The notes under the pieces were generated by a model, which did no database searches, had not been told where the DNA came from, and worked only from the letters and a program-made list of their open reading frames with translations. Below, one piece after another: positions 1-5,967 of a stretch of DNA of 10,008 bases (the first letter of the stretch is position 1; every line of letters begins with the position of its first letter). Source of the stretch: Crenothrix polyspora (GTDB lineage Bacteria; Pseudomonadota; Gammaproteobacteria; Methylococcales; Methylomonadaceae); NCBI GenBank assembly GCA_945903675.1, contig CAMDOP010000102.1, positions 1 to 10,008 of the forward strand, read 5' to 3'. The position numbers and the translations under genes are program-made.

Positions 1-716
1 AATCGAATCGCATCAAACTTAGCAATACCATCTTCAAGCGCTACGCCCTGCTTTAATTTTTCCAGTGTTGCATCTGAAACATCACCTAAAATGCGCACGG
101 CATATTCACGCTCTACTTCGGTGGAGGGATGCATTAATCGATTCGCTAATTCACCATTATTGGTCACTAATAAAAGCCCAGACGTATTAATATCTAATCG
201 ACCGACGGAAATCCAGCGGGCAGTCAGCAACTCAGGTAATTGAGTAAAGACTAGCGGCCGCCCTTCGGGATCACGTCGAGTAACGATTTCACCTGTGGGT
301 TTATGATAAAGCAACACGCGCGTCGGTTGTATGGCAAATTTTTCCCAATGTACGACCCGCTCATTTAATTGTAGATGATCGCCTTCTTTTAAACGATCCC
401 CCAATTTAACGACATTATGATTAAGCTTAAGTCGGCCTTCATCTATCCAGCGTTCAATTTCTCTACGTGAGCCCATACCGCCACGCGCCAGCACTTTTTG
501 TATCCGCTCTCCGATCTCCGGCTGAGCGCGATCAGGTCTTCTGGTAACTTTACTTACATTAACGGATTCGGGCGAAGGCGCTACTGACTTAGCTTCAGTG
601 GCTTTCGGTGCCTGTTTTTGTTGATTTCTTCGCTGTTGCTTAGGTGACTTATTCGCTCTCGCGGGCGAACTGCCGGGCCTTGTCGATGAATCATTAGTTG
701 GTTTCTTGCTTTTCAC
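1..716 (-). CDS. rluB: 23S rRNA pseudouridine synthase RluB (3' end outside window)
   Basis: RluB isomerises a uridine in helix 89 of 23S rRNA to pseudouridine (U2605 in E. coli). I translated 238 codons by hand before the frame leaves the window. An S4 RNA-binding domain spans roughly residues 70-115 (ERIQKVLARGGMGSRREIE). The RsuA/RluB catalytic motif GRLDINTSGLLLVTNNGE begins at residue 172, with the catalytic Asp at 175, followed by LMHPSTEVEREY. The start is GTG at 716: an in-frame TGA lies directly upstream and no other ATG, GTG or TTG occurs before the S4 domain. AGG about 7 nt upstream (GCAGGTAATGA) serves as ribosome binding site. The gene overlaps the 3' end of scpB by 23 bp, suggesting coupled translation. 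Residues 1-69 are a basic, P/K/Q/S-rich, probably disordered extension. RluE/RluF/RsuA are related, but the scpAB context favours RluB. Confidence 0.93.
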   Translation of the reverse strand, partial: MKSKKPTNDSSTRPGSSPARANKSPKQQRRNQQKQAPKATEAKSVAPSPESVNVSKVTRRPDRAQPEIGERIQKVLARGGMGSRREIERWIDEGRLKLNHNVVKLGDRLKEGDHLQLNERVVHWEKFAIQPTRVLLYHKPTGEIVTRRDPEGRPLVFTQLPELLTARWISVGRLDINTSGLLLVTNNGELANRLMHPSTEVEREYAVRILGDVSDATLEKLKQGVALEDGIAKFDAIR

Positions 717-1326
717 TCATTACCTGCATAGGTTGTTGCATTTTATCTATCGGCCACTCAAGATGTTGTATCTCTTGCAGAGTCGGTAGTTCATTTATTG
801 ATGCTATATTAAAATAATCTAAAAATTGTTTGGTTGTGCCATACAGCCCTGGACGACCAGGCACTTCTTTATGGGCAACGACTCGCACCCATTCTCGTTC
901 AAGTAACGTTTGAATAATGCTTGAGCTGACACTGACGCCGCGTATATCTTCAATTTCACCCCGTGTTACCGGTTGCTTGTAAGCAATAATAGCTAAAGTT
1001 TCTAACAAAGCCCTGGAATATTTGGGTGGCTTTTCCTCAAATAAACGAGAAACCCAACGCGACAATTCCTGCTTAACCTGAAACCGATAACCACTCGCGA
1101 CGGCTTTTAATTCTATAGGTCGAAATCGATAATCCTCAATAATAGAATCTATTGCTAACAATATATCCGGAAGTTCAGGCTGCTCAAGCTCAGGAAAAAC
1201 CTGCTGTACTTGTTTAGGCGTCATTGGCCGTCTAGCAGCAAATAAAATAGCCTCAACGATACGTTTAGTTTTCACATTGGCTTCAGGTAGCTCAGAGACT
1301 ATAGATACATTATTCAAAGGTGTCAT
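694..1326 (-). CDS. scpB: Segregation and condensation protein B (ScpB)
   Basis: ScpB is the kite (winged-helix dimer) subunit that, with ScpA, binds SMC heads in the chromosome condensation complex. With the ATG at 1326 the protein has 210 residues. Family hallmarks are KRIVEAILFAARRPMT at residues 21-36, and the second winged helix from about 102 to 170, which includes PKYSRALLETLAIIAYKQPV, TRGEIEDIRGVSV and the very conserved VPGRPGLYGTT (155-165). The frame stays open upstream far into scpA, but that part does not look like ScpB. The only other plausible start is GTG at 1437, just after the scpA stop, whose nearest AAGG is 14 nt away. The ATG at 1326 has AAGAAG about 6 nt upstream and lies about 20 residues before the conserved core. 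scpA lies upstream, 118 bp away with this start. rluB overlaps the 3' end. Function is secure; the start is less so. Confidence 0.92.
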   Translation of the reverse strand: MTPLNNVSIVSELPEANVKTKRIVEAILFAARRPMTPKQVQQVFPELEQPELPDILLAIDSIIEDYRFRPIELKAVASGYRFQVKQELSRWVSRLFEEKPPKYSRALLETLAIIAYKQPVTRGEIEDIRGVSVSSSIIQTLLEREWVRVVAHKEVPGRPGLYGTTKQFLDYFNIASINELPTLQEIQHLEWPIDKMQQPMQVMSEKQETN

Positions 1327-1444
1327 GGTTAACTTCTTACGTCGTGATCTGATTTTTTCGGCTACATGCTGAATATCTTTAGCGTAGGGCTTAAGCTTAA
1401 GTGGTTCGACTTTTATAGTGACGTTTTCTGATCGCACACGAGCT

Positions 1445-2269
1445 TTAGAGACCTTGGGTTTCGGTATGACAATTGACTTTTCTAACTCGAATTTCGGAAT
1501 AGGGCTCGGATTGGATGATTTCGATAAGTCCTTCTTTGCCAAGTTCGAGGATGGCCAAAAACGAGACAACAACTCCGTGTCGACCTTCTTTTCGGACAAA
1601 TAATTGCGAGAAAAGGAGGTTATTTTCTCTTTCAAGGTATTCCAAAATGGTTGCCATTCGTTCACGGACAGATAACGCTTCTTTAGTAATTTGATGATGA
1701 CTAAGTTGCGCAACCCGTTTAAAAACATCCTTAAGTGCCAGCAACATATCGTTTAACTGGACATCGGGTAACGGTTGATCAACACCTAATAAAGACACAT
1801 CGACATCAATGGCGAATATGTCACGTTCAATTCTGGCTAATAAATCGATCTCTTCAGCTGCAGCCTTAATACATTCATATTCCTGCAAGCGACGAATCAA
1901 GGTGGCCCTAGGGTCCTCTTCTTCCTCATCGGCTTCAACTTGTCTAGGCAGTAGCATTCTAGATTTTATCTCTGCCAATAAAGCTGCCATAACCAGATAT
2001 TCTGCAGCTAACTCTAAATTCAATTCCCCCATCAATTTAATATAACTAATATATTGTTGGGTAATTTGAGCAATCGGGATATTCACAATATCTAGATTTT
2101 GTCGCCGTATCAAATACAGCAATAAATCCAGAGGACCTTCAAACAAATCAAGAAAGACCTCTAGAGCATCCGGCGGTATATAAAGATCATCGGGTAACTT
2201 TTCAAAAGGAGCACCATTAACTATGGCGAAAGCCGCCGGCATTGCCTCTTTCGATGCAACTACAGTCAT
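1445..2269 (-). CDS. scpA: Segregation and condensation protein A (ScpA, kleisin)
   Basis: ScpA is the kleisin that bridges the two SMC heads and recruits ScpB, acting on the nucleoid in chromosome compaction and segregation. The 274-residue protein has the kleisin N-terminal signature LEVFLDLFEGPLDLLLYLI at residues 36-54, the helix AAEYLVMAALLAEIKSRMLLP at 88-108, an acidic linker (EADEEEE, 112-118) and a C-terminal winged helix (about 200-270) containing VVSFLAILELGKEGLI. The first ATG is preceded by a strong Shine-Dalgarno, AAGGTGAGG at 2272-2280, which supports this start. That makes the approximately 35 residues before the kleisin signature real, a short N-terminal extension. The upstream neighbour is the M50 peptidase (59 bp away). 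scpB follows downstream, as is usual for this pair. Confidence 0.96.
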   Translation of the reverse strand: MTVVASKEAMPAAFAIVNGAPFEKLPDDLYIPPDALEVFLDLFEGPLDLLLYLIRRQNLDIVNIPIAQITQQYISYIKLMGELNLELAAEYLVMAALLAEIKSRMLLPRQVEADEEEEDPRATLIRRLQEYECIKAAAEEIDLLARIERDIFAIDVDVSLLGVDQPLPDVQLNDMLLALKDVFKRVAQLSHHQITKEALSVRERMATILEYLERENNLLFSQLFVRKEGRHGVVVSFLAILELGKEGLIEIIQSEPYSEIRVRKVNCHTETQGL

Positions 2270-2328
2270 ATCCTCACCTTATATTTTTCATACGCAACAC
2301 TACAGTTAAGCTATTAACTTTTAAAAAG

Positions 2329-2988
2329 TTACATACCAGCAATAGAAAAAAACAATTTCTGAGCAATAAACAGAGGGTATTCTAAAATAACATTCAAAAT
2401 TTTAGTATAAAGCAGCACTAATAAAAGTATAAAACCATAGCGTTCTAAACGATTATATTGCCAAGCCCAATAACTGGGTAAAATACCCGTCAAAATACGA
2501 CTGCCATCTAAGGGTGGAATCGGTAATAAATTAATCATAGCCAAAACTAAATTAATTGAAATTCCCGCAACACCGGTATAAATCAAAGGCAATGAAATAG
2601 CTTCTGCATTCGTACCAATAAAAATGCCTAATCGGATGATGAGCGCCCAAATTAAAGCCATTATTAAATTCGAAACTGGCCCAGCCAAAGCAACGATAGC
2701 CATATCTTGCAAAGGTCTTTTAAAATTACTAGCATCCACTGGCACGGGTTTTGCCCAACCAAAAATAAAACCAGTACCAGTCATTAATAATAAACCAGGC
2801 AAAATAATCGTCCCTAATAAATCAACATGCTTAACAGGATTTAAGGTTAATCTACCCAATCGAGACGCGGTATTATCGCCATATTTCTTTGCGACCCAGC
2901 CGTGGGCTACTTCATGCACAGTAATTGCAAAAATAACCGGTAATATCCATACGGCTATGCGCTGGATAACACTCAACTCATCCATCAT
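2329..2988 (-). CDS. Site-2 protease family protein (peptidase M50, YwhC-like)
   Basis: This is an integral membrane zinc metalloprotease homologue of the M50B group (COG1994), distinct from the PDZ-containing RseP. At 219 residues it has the compact length of this subfamily. The zinc-binding HExxH is HEVAH at residues 25-29, inside the first hydrophobic helix. The third metal ligand is expected in the conserved NLLPIPPLDGSRI at 153-165 (Asp161). Hydrophobic segments lie at about 8-30, 95-122, 133-153 and 184-205. The substrate is unknown. Two ATG codons are adjacent (2988 and 2985); GAGGAG 6 nt upstream supports the first. It begins 14 bp after the yciO stop and precedes scpA. This position between yciO and scpA is one I recall from other gammaproteobacteria, where trpS often lies nearby; trpS is absent here. 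A functional link to SMC-ScpAB has not been established. Confidence 0.9.
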   Translation of the reverse strand: MMDELSVIQRIAVWILPVIFAITVHEVAHGWVAKKYGDNTASRLGRLTLNPVKHVDLLGTIILPGLLLMTGTGFIFGWAKPVPVDASNFKRPLQDMAIVALAGPVSNLIMALIWALIIRLGIFIGTNAEAISLPLIYTGVAGISINLVLAMINLLPIPPLDGSRILTGILPSYWAWQYNRLERYGFILLLVLLYTKILNVILEYPLFIAQKLFFSIAGM

Positions 2989-3002
2989 CTATTTCTCCTC
3001 AC

Positions 3003-3623
3003 TTAGTTCAATATGGGCGCAAGACCTTTGCCTTGCCGGATAATCTCTATGCCATCATTTGAAAACTCAATCATAGTGGTCTCTTCATGTTCGATAATAC
3101 CGGCAGCTATAATCAAATCCAGCTCATGCTCTAGCTTATCTTTGATGTCATAAGGATCGTCAATAGCCTCAGTGCTTGCCGGCAAAGCGAGTGTGGAACT
3201 GAACAAAGCTTCACCTAACTCCTGTAGCAGCAATTGTGTAACGGGATGATCTGGTATACGTATGCCTATGGTTTTTTTCTTGGGGTGTTGCAATCTACGC
3301 GGCACTTCACGCGTAGCCTCTAAGATAAAGGTAAAAGGCCCGGGGGTTAAGGCTTTGATCAATCGATAGGCATCATTACCAATTTTGGTGAAGGTTGATA
3401 CCTGAGTTAAATCTTTACAGACCAAAGTGAAATTATGTTTATCATCTAACTGCCTGATGCGTCGAATCTTATCCATCGCCTGTTTGTCACCAACCTGACA
3501 AGCCAAGGCATAAGATGAATCAGTAGGATAAGCAATAACGCCACCTTTGCGTATAATATCAACCGCTTGATGAATTAAGCGCAATTGCGGGTTTTCGGGA
3601 TGTATTTCAAAAAATTGAGCCAT
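3003..3623 (-). CDS. yciO: YciO family protein (Sua5/YrdC/YwlC domain)
   Basis: This is a paralogue of the L-threonylcarbamoyladenylate synthases (TsaC/Sua5), which make the activated intermediate for tRNA t6A37. The cellular role of YciO itself is less settled. With the ATG at 3623 the protein is 206 residues, the length I recall for E. coli YciO, and begins MAQFFEIHPENPQLRLIHQA, strongly resembling it. Family motifs are GGVIAYPTDSSYAL (27-40), HNFTLVCKDL (63-72), TPGPFTFIL (93-101) and KTIGIRIPDHPV (117-128). The frame is open up to an ATG at 3704, but the extra 27 residues have no YciO character, and the region contains a -10 box and palindromes, so I reject that start. No strong Shine-Dalgarno precedes 3623. 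It appears to be the first gene of the minus-strand block and is divergent from nadC. Confidence 0.92.
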   Translation of the reverse strand: MAQFFEIHPENPQLRLIHQAVDIIRKGGVIAYPTDSSYALACQVGDKQAMDKIRRIRQLDDKHNFTLVCKDLTQVSTFTKIGNDAYRLIKALTPGPFTFILEATREVPRRLQHPKKKTIGIRIPDHPVTQLLLQELGEALFSSTLALPASTEAIDDPYDIKDKLEHELDLIIAAGIIEHEETTMIEFSNDGIEIIRQGKGLAPILN

Positions 3624-3654
3624 TATGACGATTTCTATATCATTATTTTTTTTA

Positions 3655-3660
3655 ATTATA
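3655..3660 (-). promoter_or_regulatory. Candidate -10 box of the yciO operon promoter
   Basis: On the minus strand the hexamer is a perfect TATAAT, placing a start site near 3648, about 25 nt before the yciO ATG. No recognisable -35 hexamer is found at a spacing of 16-18 nt; palindromic sequence occupies that position instead. The promoter could therefore depend on an activator, or be covered by a repressor. Predicted from sequence only. Confidence 0.5.
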
Positions 3661-3663
3661 CCG

Positions 3664-3687
3664 TACATACAGACATGCTTGTATGTA
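3664..3687. promoter_or_regulatory. Palindrome upstream of the yciO -10 box (possible operator)
   Basis: Perfect 8-bp arms, TACATACA and TGTATGTA, flank an 8-nt centre (GACATGCT) that itself contains CATG. The palindrome ends 4 bp from the -10 box and its centre falls near -27 of the predicted start site, typical for a repressor or MerR-type site. It does not match the LexA, Fur, TyrR or NrtR consensus that I know. The regulator is unknown. Confidence 0.45.
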
Positions 3688-3699
3688 TGAATACAAGCA
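3676..3699. repeat. Second palindrome overlapping the first in the yciO-nadC intergenic region
   Basis: Perfect 9-bp arms, TGCTTGTAT (3676-3684) and ATACAAGCA (3691-3699), are separated by 6 nt. The left arm overlaps the right arm of the palindrome at 3664-3687, so the two cannot form as hairpins at once; the centres are 12 bp apart. It could be a second operator site, centred near -39 of the predicted yciO start. It is not followed immediately by a good T-tract on either strand, so a terminator is unlikely. Confidence 0.45.
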
Positions 3700-3808
3700 G
3701 TCAATTTTTACACGCTTTATGCTAAAACTTTCGTATCTCGCTCAACGCTAAAAATACAGTAAACTAAGCAGCTTCCTCTTTGATTTTGCCAGAAACAAAA
3801 ATATAGCT

Positions 3809-4639
3809 ATGACAACACTATCACCAGCCATTGATATAAAACCTTTCCTTGACGAAGACATGGGGACTGGCGACATTACCGCCGCAATCATTCCTGTAAC
3901 AACACAGGCAGTCGCTGAGGTGATAACGCGTGAAGCAATGGTATTGTGTGGTAAACCTTGGTTTGATGCTGTCTTCAAGCATTTAGACAGCAACGTTAGT
4001 ATTACTTGGTACACCAATGAAGGGGAAAGTGTACCCTCAGGTGCCACTCTATGTAAGCTCAATGGTCCAGCAAGACCTTTATTAACGGGCGAACGCACGG
4101 CCTTAAATTTATTACAAACCTTATCGGCAACAGCAACACAGGCCAGACTATATGCGGATGCAGTGGCAGGAACGTCTTGTAAAGTTTTAGATACCCGAAA
4201 AACGCTACCAGGATTAAGGCTAGCTCAAAAATACGCCGTTGTTTGTGGCGGCTGCTATAACCATCGCATTGGCTTATATGATGGTGTATTGATCAAAGAA
4301 AATCATATTATGGCCGCTGGTTCTATTAGCAAAGCTATAAAGTTAGCGCGTGAACTCACCTCATTAACAGTGGAAATAGAAGTAGAATCACTACAGGAAT
4401 TTAATGAAGCGATTGCTGCAAAGCCAGATCGTATTATGCTCGACAACTTTAGCTTAGAGGACTTAAGGTTAGCAGTATCACTTAATACAGGCACTATAGA
4501 ACTTGAAGCTTCCGGCAATATTGATTTAAATACTATTCGCGCCATAGCAGAAACAGGTGTTGATTTTATTTCTATAGGTGCATTAACTAAGCACATCAAA
4601 GCTATAGATTTATCTATGCGCATAAGCTTGGTTAATTAA
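3809..4639 (+). CDS. nadC: Nicotinate-nucleotide pyrophosphorylase (carboxylating), quinolinate phosphoribosyltransferase
   Basis: NadC converts quinolinate and PRPP to nicotinate mononucleotide, CO2 and pyrophosphate, the third step of de novo NAD synthesis in the cytoplasm. The 276-residue length is normal. Visible motifs: EDMGTGDIT (16-24), GERTALNLLQTLSATAT (94-110), LDTRKTLPGLR (127-137), the PRPP/quinolinate-binding stretch KYAVVCGGCYNHRIGLYD (141-158), LIKENHI (161-167), VEIEVE (188-193), IMLDNF (209-214) and the phosphate loop SGNI..SIGALTK (235-261). The E. coli protein has GGGANHR where this one has GGCYNHR; I think the variant is normal in some gammaproteobacteria. The start is the ATG at 3809, since the GTGDIT motif sits at the usual distance; only a weak AT-rich ribosome site precedes it. 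It is divergent from yciO, and no convincing promoter was found in the 185 bp between them. Confidence 0.97.
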   Translation: MTTLSPAIDIKPFLDEDMGTGDITAAIIPVTTQAVAEVITREAMVLCGKPWFDAVFKHLDSNVSITWYTNEGESVPSGATLCKLNGPARPLLTGERTALNLLQTLSATATQARLYADAVAGTSCKVLDTRKTLPGLRLAQKYAVVCGGCYNHRIGLYDGVLIKENHIMAAGSISKAIKLARELTSLTVEIEVESLQEFNEAIAAKPDRIMLDNFSLEDLRLAVSLNTGTIELEASGNIDLNTIRAIAETGVDFISIGALTKHIKAIDLSMRISLVN

Positions 4640-4664
4640 ATCCATATGTATTTGACTAGTCATG

Positions 4665-4683
4665 CAGTGAGCCCACTTCACTG
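4665..4683 (+). repeat. Small hairpin after nadC
   Basis: Arms CAGTGA and TCACTG are separated by 7 nt, 25 bp after the nadC stop. There is no T-tract after it, so its role as a nadC terminator is doubtful. The rest of the 161-bp nadC-dksA gap up to the dksA promoter candidate is AT-rich with nothing recognisable. Confidence 0.25.
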
Positions 4684-4733
4684 AAACAATTTAACCAACT
4701 AAACTAATAATTTTAAATTCATGTCGATAAACC

Positions 4734-4762
4734 TTGCTATACGGCAACTATTCTGCTAAAAA
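4734..4762 (+). promoter_or_regulatory. Candidate sigma-70 promoter of dksA
   Basis: A -35-like TTGCTA (4734-4739) and a -10-like TAAAAA (4757-4762) are separated by 17 nt, with an extended -10 TGC directly in front. The discriminator after the -10 box, TGCGCA, is GC-rich, a trait of promoters repressed by ppGpp/DksA. E. coli dksA is reported to be subject to feedback by its product, so this is plausible, but only inferred here. Confidence 0.35.
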
Positions 4763-4773
4763 TGCGCATTTTT
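4758..4773. repeat. Perfect 16-bp palindrome AAAAATGCGCATTTTT upstream of dksA
   Basis: The palindrome has no loop and covers the putative -10/start-site region, 27 bp before the dksA ATG. As RNA it would be a poor hairpin, so a protein-binding site is more likely than a terminator. Chance is possible given the A/T-rich arms. Confidence 0.4.
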
Positions 4774-4800
4774 TATTATCCTGTCTTTAGGAGTTCATGA

Positions 4801-5235
4801 ATGGCCGATAATGCTACACCGAATGCCTCACCTTTCAGCTTTAAGCCTTATAAAGAAGTTGACGGCGAAGAGTATATGAATGAAGTTCAACTTAAGCATT
4901 TTGAAACTATCCTGAAAAACTGGAAAAATGAGTTAATGCACGAGGTAGATCGAACAGTATTGCATATGCAAGATGATGCAGCTAACTTTCCTGATCCAAA
5001 TGATCGTGCGACACAAGAGTCAGAATTTAGCTTAGAGTTAAGGACACGTGATCGTGAACGCAGGCTTATCAAGAAAATTGATGAGGCTCTTAAAGAAATC
5101 GAATCAGGTGGTTATGGCTTTTGCGAATCATGCGGCATTGAAATAGGTATACGTCGATTAGAGGCGAGGCCTACAGCAACATTATGCATAGATTGTAAAA
5201 CTCTCGACGAAATTCGTGAAAAACAAATGGGCTAA
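4801..5235 (+). CDS. dksA: RNA polymerase-binding transcription factor DksA
   Basis: DksA inserts its coiled coil into the RNA polymerase secondary channel and, with ppGpp, controls rRNA, amino-acid and many stress promoters. The 144-residue protein has the coiled coil at about 33-105 with the functional tip FPDPNDRATQ; the two tip aspartates are D65 and D68, followed by A70, matching D71/D74/A76 of E. coli. SLELRTRDRERRLIKKID (77-94) follows. A complete C4 zinc finger is present: C108, C111, C129 and C132 in FCESCG..LCIDCKT. It is therefore the canonical zinc form, not a cysteine-less variant. The start is fixed by AGGAG at 4789-4793, 7 nt before ATG 4801. An upstream ATG at 4797 is out of frame and stops after three codons. 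It is probably transcribed alone from its own upstream region. Confidence 0.98.
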   Translation: MADNATPNASPFSFKPYKEVDGEEYMNEVQLKHFETILKNWKNELMHEVDRTVLHMQDDAANFPDPNDRATQESEFSLELRTRDRERRLIKKIDEALKEIESGGYGFCESCGIEIGIRRLEARPTATLCIDCKTLDEIREKQMG

Positions 5236-5253
5236 GCCAATAATATGCTGAAT

Positions 5254-5275
5254 AATCGACCTTCATAGGTCGATT
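5254..5275 (+). terminator. Hairpin after dksA, possible terminator
   Basis: Perfect 9-bp arms AATCGACCT and AGGTCGATT enclose a 4-nt TCAT loop, 18 bp after the dksA stop. This is the right place for a terminator, but the bases that follow (GAGCACTACGC) are not a T-tract; T-rich sequence begins only about 20 nt later. It may instead protect the 3' end of the transcript. Confidence 0.45.
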
Positions 5276-5332
5276 GAGCACTACGCTTGCCTAGATTGAT
5301 TATTTTCTTCTTTTTAGAAATCACAATATTTA

Positions 5333-5363
5333 TCGTCTCATCAGTTTACTGAACATCAGACGA
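5333..5363. repeat. Compound inverted repeat in the dksA-DUF4912 gap
   Basis: Outer arms TCGTCT and AGACGA (6 bp) enclose an inner hairpin TCAGT-TT-ACTGA. Together they could fold into one interrupted stem. The function is not evident. Confidence 0.35.
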
Positions 5364-5402
5364 CTTCTCTTTAAAAGCCTCAAAAACACTCTAAAAACAT
5401 CA

Positions 5403-5422
5403 AGTCATTATGGCTAATGACT
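5403..5422. repeat. Perfect inverted repeat in front of the DUF4912-GH57 operon
   Basis: Arms AGTCATTA and TAATGACT (8 bp) have a TGGC loop and end 35 bp before the DUF4912 start. Position and symmetry allow either an operator or a leader hairpin. No clear promoter could be recognised next to it. Confidence 0.4.
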
Positions 5423-5457
5423 ATTTATGAACGCTCGTATTCAGGTAATAGCCCAAG

Positions 5458-5967
5458 ATGAAGTTAACGCAAAAAGACTTACTTGAGATTAGCCAAGAAA
5501 TTAGGCAATGCTACGCACCCAAGATTTCAGATAGCACTCCAAAATTAACGCTGATGCCTGTCGCTCCTAAGCAGCTATATGCTTACTGGAATCTAGAGAA
5601 TAATAAGCAGCACCTTCCCCTACAAGAAAATTCGACTCAGCAACTAACATTAAGAATTTATTCAGCGTCTGATAAAAACAACTACCTCAGTAAGGGACAT
5701 GAAGATATCCCCATGAGCCTCGCTCAAACCCAACAAGATATATTTATATCAATGCCTAACGATGCAATGTCCTACAAAGCTAGTTTAGGTATCAGTTTTT
5801 CAGATAATCATCTAGATATTATTGCCGACTCCAATTTGACACATCTACCGCAAGAAAAAACACCTATAACTCAGGTTAAACCTAATTCGCCACGCGACCT
5901 TAAATCTAAAAATAAAGAAATTAAAGTCACTGGCTATAGAAACAGGTCAGGACAAGGCACTCAGTGA
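5458..5967 (+). CDS. DUF4912 domain-containing protein
   Basis: This is a small protein of unknown biochemical function. Its central stretch LTLMPVAPKQLYAYWNLE (30-47) matches the diagnostic DUF4912 pattern (LLPVxPxxLYAYWxL), and a beta-rich region runs to about residue 130 (LTLRIYS, DIFISMP, YKASLGIS). An N-terminal helix (LTQKDLLEISQEIRQ) precedes the domain; a basic, probably disordered tail (about 140-165) follows. No signal peptide or membrane segment is present, so it is cytoplasmic. Its TGA overlaps the GTG of the GH57 gene (GTGA), so the two are translated together. DUF4912 proteins are known beside GH57 branching-type enzymes in other bacteria, which suggests a shared role in glucan metabolism, perhaps glycan binding; that is inference. 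The ATG at 5458 has only a weak ribosome site (AGG about 13 nt upstream), so its start is less certain. Confidence 0.8.
   Translation: MKLTQKDLLEISQEIRQCYAPKISDSTPKLTLMPVAPKQLYAYWNLENNKQHLPLQENSTQQLTLRIYSASDKNNYLSKGHEDIPMSLAQTQQDIFISMPNDAMSYKASLGISFSDNHLDIIADSNLTHLPQEKTPITQVKPNSPRDLKSKNKEIKVTGYRNRSGQGTQ

Noticed and set aside
1418..2045. Plus-strand frames of 61 and 78 codons opposite scpA and scpB
   Set aside because: Shadows of the scpA/scpB coding sequences without their own ribosome sites or family motifs.
2304..2330. Two short overlapping AT-rich inverted repeats before scpA (AGTTAA/TTAACT and AACTTTT/AAAAGTT)
   Set aside because: Arms of 6-7 bp made almost only of A and T are expected by chance here, and one reaches into the stop codon of the M50 gene.
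2624..3043. Plus-strand open frame of 139 codons opposite the M50 peptidase gene
   Set aside because: Antisense shadow; the minus-strand frame has clear M50 motifs and a ribosome site.
3707..3739. Lac-like promoter TTTACA...TATCTC upstream of nadC
   Set aside because: The spacer is 21 nt, too long for a sigma-70 promoter; the resemblance to the lac promoter is coincidental.
3748..4098. Minus-strand open frame of 116 codons at the 5' end of nadC
   Set aside because: It lies opposite the well-supported nadC coding sequence, resembles no known family and is a frame shadow.
4235..4271. NadC has GGCYNHR instead of the GGGANHR of E. coli
   Set aside because: The catalytic Asn-His-Arg is intact, and I believe Cys at this position is a normal variant in some gammaproteobacteria, so it is not evidence of inactivation.
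4303..5072. Minus-strand frames opposite nadC (106 codons) and dksA (61 codons)
   Set aside because: Antisense shadows of strongly conserved genes.
5427..5486. 19-codon frame MNARIQVIAQDEVNAKRLT overlapping the start of the DUF4912 gene
   Set aside because: No ribosome site and no attenuator arrangement; too short to support as a leader peptide.
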